Shown in pieces: positions 34,681 through 46,132 of a stretch of DNA of 64,000 bases. The DNA is taken from the NCBI GenBank assembly GCA_035041965.1, contig JAPYMA010001337.1:1-64000 (forward strand), given 5' to 3'. Numbering within the stretch: position 1 is the stretch's first letter; the number at the start of each line of letters is the position of its first letter. The stretch is from Anisakis pegreffii (lineage: Eukaryota; Nematoda; Chromadorea; Rhabditida; Anisakidae). The notes beneath the pieces were generated by a model. The model saw only the letters and a program-made list of their open reading frames with translations. It was not told the DNA's origin and ran no database searches. Both the position numbers and the translations under genes were made by a program.

Positions 34681-36258
34681 CTTTTTCAATAACTACTTCA
34701 ATTTTTGCTTTTCAATTAACATCAACATATTTGAAATAAACGCAGTGGTGACGCAAAGCATAAATACAACCGAGTCTAATTAGTAAGATACAAACAGCAA
34801 TGCTCGCATATATTTGCAACTGAAAATGACATCACTCCAACTATAATTATTAATCAATGCTCAACTAACAAATCAGAGCGATATTCTAAAAAATGTCGAT
34901 GAATTTGTACCCTTCCGGAATACCAGTTACAGAAAACATGGCTTTTAAATTACACAGACAAAGAAGCATTCGAAAGTGTTCTCAGCTCATTGAAAGCAGG
35001 TTTCGAAATATAAAGTGGAACGACGAAACACAATGTCAAAAGCAAATTCGAAAATACTTATTACTACTGTTCACGTCTTTTCACATTACGAGTACATTGA
35101 AGAGGTTAAATTGGATGCATTTTTCAAACAATTTAATCGAATTGATCTCAACCACAGCAAAAACGATCAATTTTTAGCAAGTAAATATAACGCAGAACAT
35201 AAAATTTCATTCGTGGACAAATTTATTCGCCATCTCTTAATAATTCGTTCACATTCGCACAACACTACCGTATGTTGACGCAATGCGACAGCATTTCTCA
35301 ACTGACCATTAAATTCAAGCTTCCAAAGTAATTGCAAGAGCATTTTATAGTTCGGCTATGCGGGTCTAGGATAATCAGTTCTCCACCGAGTGGTCTCCTT
35401 ACAGTGGTCTCCTTGTTAGAGTGTAGACCTGCTTATTGAACTCTTCATAGTTCGTCTCGATTCGATTCAAGCAATGCGAACGCATTTTCATCATTTCATG
35501 CGCTCATTACAAAAGGCGTACTATGATATCTTATGCTCTCGACTTCACACTGACAATGAGTAGTTTTCGTTTGTTTTGATGCGGTAACGCATAGTGCCTA
35601 GGTGACATGAGTAACCTAACTTAATTAAGTATTTAAATATTCCTGGTAATGTTTCTATCCGTTGCTGTTCCAAGGGGGTGGAGTGACTTGAACTTTCAAA
35701 GGCTCTTTCTGAATATACATACGTTCAGCTGCAACAACTTACGATTCTTGTTTTCATTCGTTGTGTTTTTATAATCACGAATTTCCTCACTCAAAACATT
35801 ATTCATAGTTCATTGGGATGGCTTGAGGTAACCGCAGTTTAGAGCTGTTGTGATGCTTAGCAAACGAGCAGCTATTGAAGCATCCCTCCTTATCTAAAAT
35901 TGCGACAGAATGTTTTTTCACGACCTCATGGATAATTTTGCGGTAAACGTGTCTATGAAAAAAAGCGATGATGCAAGCAAACACCTGAACTCTAGATGAG
36001 CTTCAATCCCGTGGCTCAAGTCTCACTGTGAGCTGGGATGGATCCCGAGGTGACGCAAGGGTAAGATTCCGTTTGAGGCTGGTGAATAAGCCGAGCGCTC
36101 TTAATGAATACGTTAGCAATAAGAATAACACGTTATGATATCACCAGCCAGAAGAAAACGAATGCCGAATGTATTATTTAGAATAATATTAAGTTGAGAG
36201 TTTACTTCGAAGGGTCAATGCATGTCACAAATGAACGTAACGTTAAAACAAAGGGAAC
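34681..36258. other. No gene recognised between PABPN1 and a MITE
   Basis: Upstream region of PABPN1, transcribed leftward from about 34700. Overlapping short plus-strand frames at 34893-35280 have AT-driven composition and no recognised motif. Nothing else was identified. Confidence 0.45.
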
Positions 36259-36457
36259 ACGACAATTGACCAAGCGACAACTGCCAACACGATGTTTCGC
36301 CAAAAAAAGTCGGTCACACAAACTTCGTTTGGGTTCGCAGTGCGAACGCTTAGGCATACGCTGAGGCTACGCTTACGTTCAACCTAGACGAAGTTTGTGT
36401 GACCGACTTTTTTTGGCGAAACATCGTGTTGGCAGATGTCGCTTGGTCAATTGTCGT
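36259..36457. mobile_element. Compact 199-bp MITE with 70-bp terminal inverted repeats
   Basis: Positions 36259-36328 and 36388-36457 are inverted copies with one visible mismatch. They begin ACGACAATTGACCAAGCGAC and contain GCCAAAAAAAGTCGGTCACA. The 59-bp core includes ACGCTGAGGCTACGCTTACG, similar to the core of the MITEs at 5548-5785 and 50818-51126 although the termini differ. No clear target duplication was found. Confidence 0.88.
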
Positions 36458-37528
36458 AGACCTTAAAACAAAACAGTAAAATAACATCAAATACCACAAT
36501 AAAGGCATTATTCACGTAATACGCACACAAAATGATGAATGTGTTCGAACTGCTCGAATCGAACCGAAACGAACTATTGGGTTGAATAAGTGGGTACTGC
36601 GCCTCGTTATTCATAGATCTTTAATTTTCTGAAGGTATGTGTGTCATTCAATATTGATCACCATACCCATAGCATGTGAAGGGTACAATCTTAATGAAAT
36701 CCTGCTCCGCAGTTTCCCCCGTTAGCAAGTCCATTTTTGGTGCCATTAGATATAAAAGGATCTCGGCTGTCTAATAATAATAACTGTTGCTGACCGATGA
36801 TACTCCGTTATTCAGAAGCGTCGCTGAGTGTTGATCACCATTCCCACAACATGCGCAGAGCACTTGGTAGGCAGCTAAATATCCGTCACCCTAACTGTGC
36901 GTAAAATGGAAGCCAGTTATGGAGAAGGGGGGAGAGATTTTGAGCTGAGGGAGGAGCAGAAATAAGACTGAATATATCTGCAGTTTTACGATGTATGACG
37001 TAAAGACAAGACTTCCTTCAAATTTCCTTTTCGGTGAAATTGCGTTCAATGTCCCTCCACCCAACTCCAGGCTCATCTTTGTTTACCGTGAGTAGTACTC
37101 CAGAAAGCTCTAGATTCCACTCATCTTCACCCCTTATTACGGACACAAAATTTGAATTCTGAGAAAGGCTTGGCCAAACTTCCATCCTGGATCCGAAGCT
37201 TCGAATTTCTGGATGAATGTCGATCCTAGAAGTGAAATTTCGATTCTATAAATGATACAGTTGGAAAGTTTCTATGAGGCTCAATAAATCATACGATTCG
37301 AACAAATGACATATTCTCAGCAACGCCAATTGATTCCGTCCAAAACTAACGACAAGCTGTCGTCGGACGCTTCGTCATGTTTTCAAAAAACAATTTTGCT
37401 TGTAGCGACGCTAAAAAGTTGTTCACATAAAGTATATTTGAACTGTCCATCTGCACAAGTACAATTTTAACAGTATAAAACGACATATCCAGTGAAATAA
37501 TGAGTACAACAATGTATGCAAACGAATT
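36458..37528. other. No gene recognised
   Basis: Intergenic sequence between the MITE and the 3' end of the minus-strand MRPS27 gene. Short frames only, none with recognisable motifs. Confidence 0.45.
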
Positions 37529-37534
37529 TTTATT
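37529..37534 (-). promoter_or_regulatory. Polyadenylation signal AATAAA of MRPS27
   Basis: AATAAA on the minus strand, about 80 bp downstream of the MRPS27 stop codon at 37612, a normal distance for a short nematode 3' UTR. Confidence 0.55.
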
Positions 37535-37611
37535 AAAAACACAACTGAACAATACGAAATGGACATAGTGTTTGTGAGATAACAGTTTACGCTCTTTGTG
37601 CTTTTGGATTT

Positions 37612-40600
37612 TTAACTCTTAACGCTCTTCTTTTGCTTCCAATTCCCTGCAAATGCAATCTCTGAATATTGTCAAGGAAATTCACGCTCATTCAAAATTA
37701 AAAGATATTTTAATTTTTTTTTGAATTCTGCGTTCTATGATATTATATAATGATGAGTAGACGCGTCACCCACACTCCTTTTTCTTCTCTGAATCAATGC
37801 CTCCCTTTCTATGGATCTGTATTCAGATACAATAAGTTGCAATCAATTGACTCACTATTCACCGTATTGTACAATACGGTGAATAGTGAGTCAATCTGAA
37901 TTGCCGCCAATTGAAATCAGAATTAAGCCCAGGCTTAAGAACTCTGGTCGAAACTCACGCTCACCTATTTTTGACGGCCAGTAATTTTTTGCGTTATTTT
38001 TGGTCTGATAATTTTGTTGAAGAATTAAATCGGCCAAATGCTCACCTTACTGTATAAAAATATCGAAGTTTGCTAGAAATCTTAGAATGATTCCGATATG
38101 TGGTAATCATTACCGAATATGAAAAATATCTTTCAAGGAACACTTGAAAACGAACTGTATTTACCTTCTCTAACTTTTTCGAACAATGTGGCGCTATATT
38201 GTTCTTCACTGGAATCAGAACCAGCACTCTGATCTTTTAACTCATTGAAAATTTGATCTTTCCGTCTCGCCTGATCTTCCCATTTCATACGATTTTCGAA
38301 GAAGTACAACATTTCTCGTTTCGCTTCCAATTCTGCTTTTTGTCTCTTTATTTCTTTTATTCTCAAACGACAGTTCAGTGCTTCGGCCTTGAAAGGTAAA
38401 TAAACCTATATTTAGACGCCAGTTACCACAGAAAAAAAGCAATCAGCTCATCAAATACAAGCAAGTTGATCGGGAATCTCCAAAATTCGTCGTTTAGAGT
38501 ATATACAAAATTTACTGAACAAATCATATACGAGCGAATGGAATTTATGAAGTGATTTTTAACCGATACGTCACACATCACCTATTCAGACATCAGTCGG
38601 CTGATTTCTTTCTTGAGAAAACAATCAAATCGGTCGTGATGGGGGTGAGAAGATGATTTTTTTTTGAAAACCAGCTGAAAGTACAAACCTGAGCACTTAT
38701 AAGCGCTACACGTTGAGCAGTCCAATCTTTGAATAACTTCTTTTGTGTGTCCATTATTTTCTTTTCCTCACTCGGCTGTACTCTTCTGATTTGCTCTTCA
38801 AGCAAACTACACAGTGACGCTGATGAGACATTGTCCAAAAGGGTACATTCATCAAGTTTCTCCTTTAAAAAACAACATTCTGAATTTGTAAAAAGGATCA
38901 GAATTTGAAAAACATCACGGAAACATACTCTACACCGTTGAAGCCATATGCATATGACCATATTATATTACAGCTTAAAGCGCATTTGCACATACATTGG
39001 AAACGGTTGAGGAATGATGGCTGCATGATGAGGTGAGGGGTTGTATGGAGATATAAGGATCCTACAAAACAAAACAGAAACCCATTCGCTTTTAGGCATA
39101 ACAGTTTATGCAATCCTTCTAACATAATTATACCCATTCATGCCTGAGCTGCCTCAAAAAAAAAAAAAGAAGAGAGAAACAATTCACACTATCATTCAGT
39201 AGTCGGAGCTGGGACCTGTACGGCAATTTTCCTCGGATCTGAACTGCTCCTGAGTCGGAGCCAGAGCGGAGGACATATCAGCTCTGGAGCCAAAAATGAG
39301 ATTTAAGACGCACTGCTGGGGATCAGAAATTGAGAAAAGCGTAACTGGAGCCAGAGGCGGAGTCGTATTTCGAAAAACACGAAGCTAGAGCCGGAATTTC
39401 CATGCTGAGACAAAATTCTGAAATGTGGGGAGCTGGAGCAGAAGCCGAAATTTTGAGAGTACGGAGCTGGAGCAGGAGCCGAAATTTTGAGAGTACGGAG
39501 CTGGAGCAGGAGCCGAAATTTTGAGAGTACGGAGCTGGAGCAGGAGCCGAAATTTTGAGAGTACGGAGCTGGAGCAGGAGCCGAAATTTTGAGAGTACGG
39601 AGCTGGAGCAGGAGCCGAAATTTTGAGAGTACGGAGCTGCAGCTGGAGAATGAGCTAGAGTAGACTGTACTTTTGCAAATTTACGAAACTTTAATCGAGA
39701 GAAAACTGATATGGTCTTCATTGTTTATTTCATATAAGAGTGATGTAAGCATCACTCGTACCCTATTCGACGTCACAAGTGGCAAAGTTGTTTCTATACA
39801 TACTGTTTCATCAATACATCCAAGTGGAATCGAGGGGGGATCAATCTGTACTTTACCGCACAATTCGAGGGAGTACCTCGTTATGCGAATTCCCCTTTCA
39901 GTTCAGCTCATTTCCACTTATTCATCACAGCTGTGATCTGTATCATTGTTGATATACTGAACGTTGTCATTACCACAGTTTTGGTCATTACCGTCGCTCG
40001 TTTTTCTGTTCTGAGCTTATTTTACCCCTGTTCATCTGTGCTCTTATGTATATTAAACACTTAAGTTGGAGCATGAACCGCAGTTGGGGTCGAAAAAGTG
40101 CGAACTATAATTAGGAATTCGAAAATTCAGTTTTGGAGCAAAGATCGGGACCTAACTTCTAGAACATATGAAGCCGGAGGCAAAATCTTTAAAAAATGCA
40201 GGACCAGAAATTTGAAAAAAGCGGGGCCGGAATCCAAAAAAAGTGCGAAATCAGAGTTGTAGAAAGAGCCGAAATTTTGAAAAGTGCGGATCTGGAGCCC
40301 AGCCAGAGCGAAAATTCAAAAAATGTAGAGCTGGAGACGAAACTTTTAGAAACGCCAGGCCAGAGCTGGGTTATTTTTTCAAATTATGCATCGCTGATTA
40401 CACCTAGTGCACAGGCTTGATTTCAGCTGAACATCTGCACGTTGGAAATAATCATTTAATGATACTGAAAAGAAGTTAGTGAAACAAGTGGGATAATTAA
40501 TTCACCAAAAGTTGTTCATTAAATTTCTGGTTGGATTCGCCTTCTGTTGTGAGTCTCCGTTGAAGTTCCTTTCGACACAAGTCGATGGCAGACGGTAATA

Positions 40601-42191
40601 AAGGTGATCCACTTTCCGCGATTTTTGCGAATTCGTCAAAGTGACCGTACAGTAAAGTACCGATGAGTTTAACGCTATCAACAACACTCTTCTCAGATAA
40701 TGATGAACACTCTTTCAGCATCCACAAAAGTGTTTTGCCAAGTAAACGATCAGTATCGACAATATCATAATGATCATCCGAGTATTCGTTTTTCAAATAG
40801 GCTAACCTCATGATTTCCTAAAAAAGAAATCGTGATATATGAATTAGTGTTTAAAAAGTATTTTGTTCCGCACGAACATAGCAGTTTTTTTCAATATCAC
40901 TCGCTCCCATGAAAGAAAATTCAACATGTGCAAATTCAAGTTGAATGGTGAGAATGAGTGCTTGTCTTAAACGGTATGTTACTTTAAATGGAGAAGTTAT
41001 TCAAGAATCAAACAAGCAGAAATAAACATACAACATCTTCTTCATTGGAATCGTCTTCTGACGTGTCCGATGACGACTCGTTATTGGTAGCAAAGACTCT
41101 TTGTTCGGGTGGCAACTCAAGGCATCGAACGGTTGCATATACTGATAAGAGATTAAGCAATTCACACGAGAACATCTCTTGCTGCATAACAAAACTTACT
41201 ACCCTTGCTGCACCTGAATCATGAAACTTTAAAATGCACTTGACCTGAATGAGTATTTTATTCAGGTGCAATGGATTTTACAATCAGAGGATGATATCAT
41301 TACCAACAAATTGTTGTTATTGTTTTTCTTAGAAGTTAAAATTAAAATGTAGAGGTTACCTGCAAAATTTTTTGTTTCCAACAGATGATCGATTGCAAGG
41401 CAAGCAGAATGTTCATTGAGGAAAACGCCATAATTTATCTGTAATCATTCACCAATAAGAACCTTTACAAACAGTTCGAATATTCCGAGCTAATCTTTGA
41501 TATCCATGTATTTCAGCCGATACCTATTCCATTGAAGCCGGCTGAGTATTAGACAGGCCCACGTGCAATAACTGATCATAGACATACTCTGTCGTAAAAT
41601 ATTCAACTAATTACATGTCCCCATTACCATACTGATCAAACTGAATAATCAGCCGAACAATTAATAAGCAATAACGAACCGTATCATTCAATAATTTGAA
41701 AAGCCAATCTACAGCGTTATGTTTAAGTATAGTTCGTACTAATGCGTACTCAGTCGACTGCAATGTATCAGCCGTGTTTGATGTGTGCCTCAATCGATAT
41801 ACCAGATCGATTAAGTCTTCAAGCTGATCCTTTTCTTCTGCGGCACATACCGCTGCATCAACGTCGACTGCACTTCAATAACCACCTTTACTGTTACATT
41901 CAATTTAGAATTCGATCAAACTAAGCATGCAGTTGAATAAAGCACGCAGTAAGGAAACGATTAAAAAAAGCATTCGGATATACACCTGGCTGTGCCTCCG
42001 CCCAGGAATTTTTTCTGCACTGCTGCAACCCATTCATAATCACCGCCAAGAGCTAACATATCCAGTGTTTGATGCCGCAATGCCCATTCCTCGTTCAGCG
42101 AAAAGCGCTCAGTTAAGAAGTTACGCCGCGTTAAGTGCACTGCACCACGTGTTGACCGAATGAAACGTGAACTGTATCGCAATGCAAGCAT
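37612..42191 (-). CDS. MRPS27: Mitochondrial small ribosomal subunit protein mS27 (MRPS27)
   Basis: Eight exons close in phase: 41986-42191, 41680-41872, 41360-41438, 41035-41213, 40506-40817, 38689-38862, 38165-38387 and 37612-37646 (466 codons; human is 414). The basic N-terminus MLALRYSSRFIRSTRG looks like a mitochondrial presequence. Pentatricopeptide-like helices follow, with clear family matches: INYGVFLNEHSACLAIDHLL against VQYGIFPDNFTFNLLMDSF, then AARVVSFVMQQEMF and LLSVYATVRCLELP. The charged C-terminal helix contains KREMLYFFENRMKWEDQARR. The protein belongs to the mitoribosome small subunit. An acidic stretch (SSSDTSEDDSNEED) follows exon 4's repeat. The 1.6-kb intron 38863-40505 holds minisatellites. 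The last exon is short and its frame is set only by phase, so the C-terminal 12 residues are less certain. Confidence 0.9.
37846..37895. other. Perfect 50-bp spacer-less palindrome in an MRPS27 intron
   Basis: The 25 bases ending CACCGTATTGT at 37870 are followed immediately by their exact reverse complement starting ACAATACGGTG at 37871. There is no loop and no mismatch. It lies in the last intron of MRPS27 and does not match the other inverted repeats here. Confidence 0.95.
39429..39632. repeat. 34-bp minisatellite, six units, in an MRPS27 intron
   Basis: Units start GGAGCTGGAGCAGGAGCC at 39429, 39463, 39497, 39531, 39565 and 39599, each followed by GAAATTTTGAGAGTAC. All but the first are identical. 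Degenerate copies of the same GGAGCCGAAATTTT motif surround it (about 39200-39660). Confidence 0.94.
40078..40365. repeat. Degenerate GGAGC..GAAATTTTGAAAA repeats in an MRPS27 intron
   Basis: Loose copies of the minisatellite motif, such as GAGCCGAAATTTTGAAAAG and GGAGACGAAACTTTTAG. Same family as 39429-39632 and 56900-58025. Confidence 0.65.
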
Positions 42192-42202
42192 ATTCGCACA
42201 TC

Positions 42203-42216
42203 GAATCTGAAAATAA
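42203..42216 (-). promoter_or_regulatory. Possible spliced-leader trans-splice acceptor of MRPS27
   Basis: On the minus strand, TTTTTTATTTTCAG lies 15 bases before the MRPS27 ATG (42191), with no good start codon or coding sequence between. In nematodes such an acceptor immediately upstream of the start codon is often used for trans-splicing. It could instead be an ordinary intron in the 5' UTR. Confidence 0.4.
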
Positions 42217-42694
42217 AAAACAATTAGCACGCTTCCCTCCGCATATCTTTTCCGTCAAAAGTGAAACGTGATGCATTCAGTCACCGACAAATGCATCTAC
42301 GACAAGTCTAACTTCGACAAAAAGTATCAATGATGAGACACGCGTTATCATAGACTTTCACGGTGCAAATTGTCTGAGTGGCACTTGTCACGAGGCAAAA
42401 TGTCGTAGACCCTTTCATTTTATTTATAACACACGTCGGGTCTACGATAACTACAATTGAACCCGCAACAGCTGCACCGCGCTAGTTGATCACTTGCCGG
42501 GGAGGTCCAATTATCGGTCATCGCACATGTGAGTGGGCCCATGGATTAAGACGTTCTGCCACAGCTCTTTACACATAATTGCAACCGCTTTTTCGAACCA
42601 GAAGAACTACTTCAACTTAAACTAGTTGAAAACGTTGCTTGCAGATAATAGTGAAATATACAACGAGAGATAGACCAACACCAAGTAGCAACTA

Positions 42695-43015
42695 AGTAGT
42701 AGTGATGGCATCCGACCGACGGTCGGTTGGAAAGATCCGACAATTTCGGTGGAGATTCTGACATTCGGATTCTGATTGAACAAGGTTGGTCGGAATGATA
42801 AAATGCGAATTTGGTCAGTCGGAATTAGGGTTGGCAAAATTTCGACGTTTTTTCAATCCCGGGATAATCCCAGGATCGAACAATTTTTGTAAAAAACTTA
42901 AATCCCGGGATCGGGATCAGAAATGAAATCCCGGAATCCCGTGCAAACCCTATTTGGAATTCTGACTGTCGGAATAATAAAAAGTCATGTCAGTCGGATT
43001 CCGACCGGCAGGAAA
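42695..43015. repeat. GTCGGAATC-type dispersed repeat interrupted by a short hAT MITE
   Basis: The flanks CCGACCGACGGTCGGTTGG and TCAGTCGGATTCCGACCGGC belong to the family seen at 30105-30290. The MITE at 42826-42952 is inserted in it. Confidence 0.6.
42826..42952. mobile_element. 127-bp hAT-like MITE, deletion derivative of the 28684 family
   Basis: Starts TAGGGTTGGCAAAATTTCG and ends CCCGTGCAAACCCTA. It shares TTTTTTCAATCCC and ATCCCGGGATCGGGATCAGA with the two ends of the 1250-bp element at 28684-29933 but lacks its middle. Flanks GTCGGAAT and TTTGGAAT match at six of eight bases, a plausible decayed target duplication. Confidence 0.85.
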
Positions 43016-44297
43016 TTTCACTTAGATTCCATCAGCAGTATTGGGGTCATCATCTTTGAACTATCGCTGTTCTCAGGTTTGCCCAATAACATGGCGGTTT
43101 CTTTGCACTATCCGAATCTCCAGATTCTTTACTTTCATAAAAGTATATGCGTTGTCTGGCGATTTTGGTTACAGTAGAGAGAAATAGCTAATGTTCTGAA
43201 AATGTCTCACTTACTCGGCAGTGCTGATTTCAGTTCACTGAATCCGTATTGATCAATATGTAGTTTAGTTTAGCAGTATCAGGGTTACCATCTTTTAACC
43301 ATTGGTTTTAATGATTATACTCAGTAAAATGGTGGTTTCTTCATACCATTGGATTCTTCTGTTTCTCTGGTTTCAGAAAAGTATATATGTCGTCGGGGGA
43401 TTTTGTTCTCTACAGGTAATATTGACGACTTTGTGCATTATTCATATCATATTGAGACAACACTTTCCAACTAGCTTATATTTAGGTTCACCCGGAAGCA
43501 GACCAATTTCTTCACAGTTGCAGATTTTCGACATTTTCTATTTTGAGAAAAGCGTACGTATTTTCTGGCGATCGATTCTAACTTCAGATAAATATCTCAA
43601 TTTCTGACGATAAGCGTTATGCGGCTCACTTTTCTGCATTGCATTTCTGTTGCTTAATATATGAACGGAGCAGTTTTGTAGTGTTCAGTGCAAATGTTCA
43701 AAGAATACTGAACGCTGTTTCATTAGGTAACAAATTTGGAGCTAATCCTGCACTTACCTGACATAATTTTGAAGTATTTCCGGTTATTCCGAAGTTCAAT
43801 TTTGATTTCAGAAATTGTCCAGATTGCGGATTCTGTTTTCGGAACTCAAAATCATGATTCTCGAAGATCGGATTGGGGATGAAGTCGAACTTTCAATGAG
43901 GCTTACCTCTGACATATACCTGATTATCTGTAGAACCTATTCATGATTTCCTGAAGCTTTACTTGGAATAACTTACGCTCGGTTTTACAAAATCCGAAAA
44001 ATTCCTCTGTCTAGAGCTGCATCCTAAAATAAAAATGCACGTTAATAGTCCTTTTCTTCTCTGCTATCAGTTTCTCTCTGTTCATTGATTCTTGTTTCAA
44101 TCTCTCATTTTCACTTTCAATTGCCTAACAGAAAGTGTTTGTTATCTAACGAGTAATGTCAATAACACACCACCCCGCTCACAAACATATGATTCACATG
44201 CCATAATGATCATTATTCAGTCATCACTACGTCTGTTTCGAATGCGATTAAACGTTCATAGGTATTGTTGCTGTCGTGGCTCTTCCAAGTTGTTTTA
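43016..44297. other. No gene recognised between MRPS27 and RNF141
   Basis: AT-rich spacer between the divergent MRPS27 and RNF141 genes. Short frames such as 43302-43607 lack recognisable motifs. Presumably it contains the RNF141 promoter, but no TATA box or other element stands out. Confidence 0.45.
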
Positions 44298-46079
44298 ATG
44301 GGTCAAGCAACTAGTGTGGTTCGCGGTCATTCTTTACAAATGGTGCGTGTTATGTCAATAACATGGTCTGAATTTGTCGAGATGGTATGTGGTCTGAATA
44401 CACGGTCTGTCCATTATTTTTTAAAAATCATTTCATTCATCGTTCATTAGCTTGCCTTACAATTAGCTTTTTTTTCATTAGTTTTCGTTAGATATACATT
44501 GAGTATCGCCATTTCTCCACTGCAAAAAAATATACAGGCTTAGTTTTCCGAATTAGTGTAATAACCGTGTCTCATCTCTTCATGTTCGACCCTGTTCTCT
44601 CTTCAAAGAGACATGGAAGATAGTGAATGCATATATTTGTTAACGTTTGAAGATGTCGACAACTGACGGATTCAAATGGACGTTATCTGTTGTTTGCTAT
44701 CAAAAGAGGAAGCGCCGATTCATACTTATGGAAGGCAACGATAAGGATTTGTGCATTACGGGTTATCTTCCATTTTGTTTCGTTTATCCAAATGTCACTA
44801 CCAATCAGAAAATGAGGTAAACCACAGTCAAAACTTTAGTTGTCGCCTAGATGAGCTTCAACCAACTGTTTAAACTTAAGTCTGAGTGAACATCAGCTTT
44901 TGGTAGTGGTGCCTTTTCCCCACAGCAATTGTACATACTCAGGAAAATTTATTTTTCTTAAACAAATATCACTACAAAGTGGGATATCAGTTTTGTTGAA
45001 ATAACCATACTGAAAACTTATCATTTGCCTGTGTTCGATCCGAAATGAATGGTCACCGGCTGATCGGTAAGACAATCGAATGAATGTCGATTTCGATAAC
45101 GATAAGGCGTTTCAGAGAAACATTAATGGTGTAACAGAATCACGTCGAGTGTTAACACTGGCTCAGTTTTTGTCGTTACAAAAATCCTTATCCATTTTAC
45201 TTGACAGTAACTCTTCAGAAGAAAGTTGTTCAACCGCAGTTGACATCTCGCAACAAATTTGTACTTCGCAGTATTTGGACAAGTTTGCCTTCCATCATTA
45301 TAGAAATAAAGAGTACCAATAGGCAACCTCCTAGATCAGTCATTCATATTTTACGCTCCCAGCACTCCTTTGGCCGTAGGAAAGACCGTCATTTCTCACT
45401 TCTCTCCAACAATCTATTTTTTGTGAATACCAGGAAGAAATCAAAAGGTTGATTCAGTGATCAAGAAATTTACTGTCAAGAATTCGTCGGTGGTATCAAA
45501 CGAATCAATTCATTGTGGTCGAATAAGCATTTCGGAAACAGTAATGAAAGGTTATGGGAAAAATGTTTTGAAAAATCAAATAACGTTAATTTGCCGTTAC
45601 TGTAGTTCCTCCACTGGCATTCTGAAATATTCAGCCAAAAGGATACACCTCCCCCCCTTATGGAAAACTAACCCTGTGGATCGTTGCGCCAATCATCATA
45701 CATATGAATGAGTGTTTAAATTTATATTTGAAATCAACGATTTTCATTTTAATGAAGAATTTTAGATAGAGCACTTCCTATCTTGAATGTTACATTCGAG
45801 AAAGAGAAAAGTTTTTTTTTCAGTTTTGGTGCTGAAAACGAATGCATTATTTGTATGGAACGAAAAACAGATACCATTCTTCCTTGTACTCATTCGTACT
45901 GTTTTGTTTGCATCGAACAGTGGAAAGAGTACGGCAAAAACGAGTGCCCATTATGTCGTGAACCACTCGAAATTGACGGCAATCATGAATGGGTGATTCC
46001 CGAAGAGCCAGATGATAATGCTGTTGAGCAATACTTAATGTCGTTGGCAGATCCATCCGTAGAGTCCACTACGGATTAG
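44298..46079 (+). CDS. RNF141: RING finger protein RNF141 (ZNF230) homologue
   Basis: Exons 44298-44384, 44653-44816, 44926-44989, 45116-45270 and 45824-46079 join in phase (241 codons plus TAG; human has 230). It begins MGQATS, a possible N-myristoylation context shared with vertebrate MGQQIS. Matches to the family include ITWSEFVEM, KWTLSVVC and GVTESRRVLTLAQFLSLQKS. The C-terminal exon holds a C3HC4 RING: CIIC, then PCTHSYCFVCIEQW, then CPLC. After it come the hallmark W(V)IPEEPDDNAVEQYLMSLADP residues, parallel to [21 protein letters not shown]. The RING implies E3 ubiquitin ligase activity. The first and last exons are secure. The middle exons, particularly 44926-44989 with its weak GTTTTG donor, are tentative. 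Confidence 0.86.
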
Positions 46080-46126
46080 CTCATCGAATATCATTTGATT
46101 CTACTTCAATTATATGGGTATATTAT

Positions 46127-46132
46127 AATAAA
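46127..46132 (+). promoter_or_regulatory. Polyadenylation signal AATAAA of RNF141
   Basis: AATAAA 48 bp after the RNF141 stop codon, within an AT-rich 3' UTR. Confidence 0.65.
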
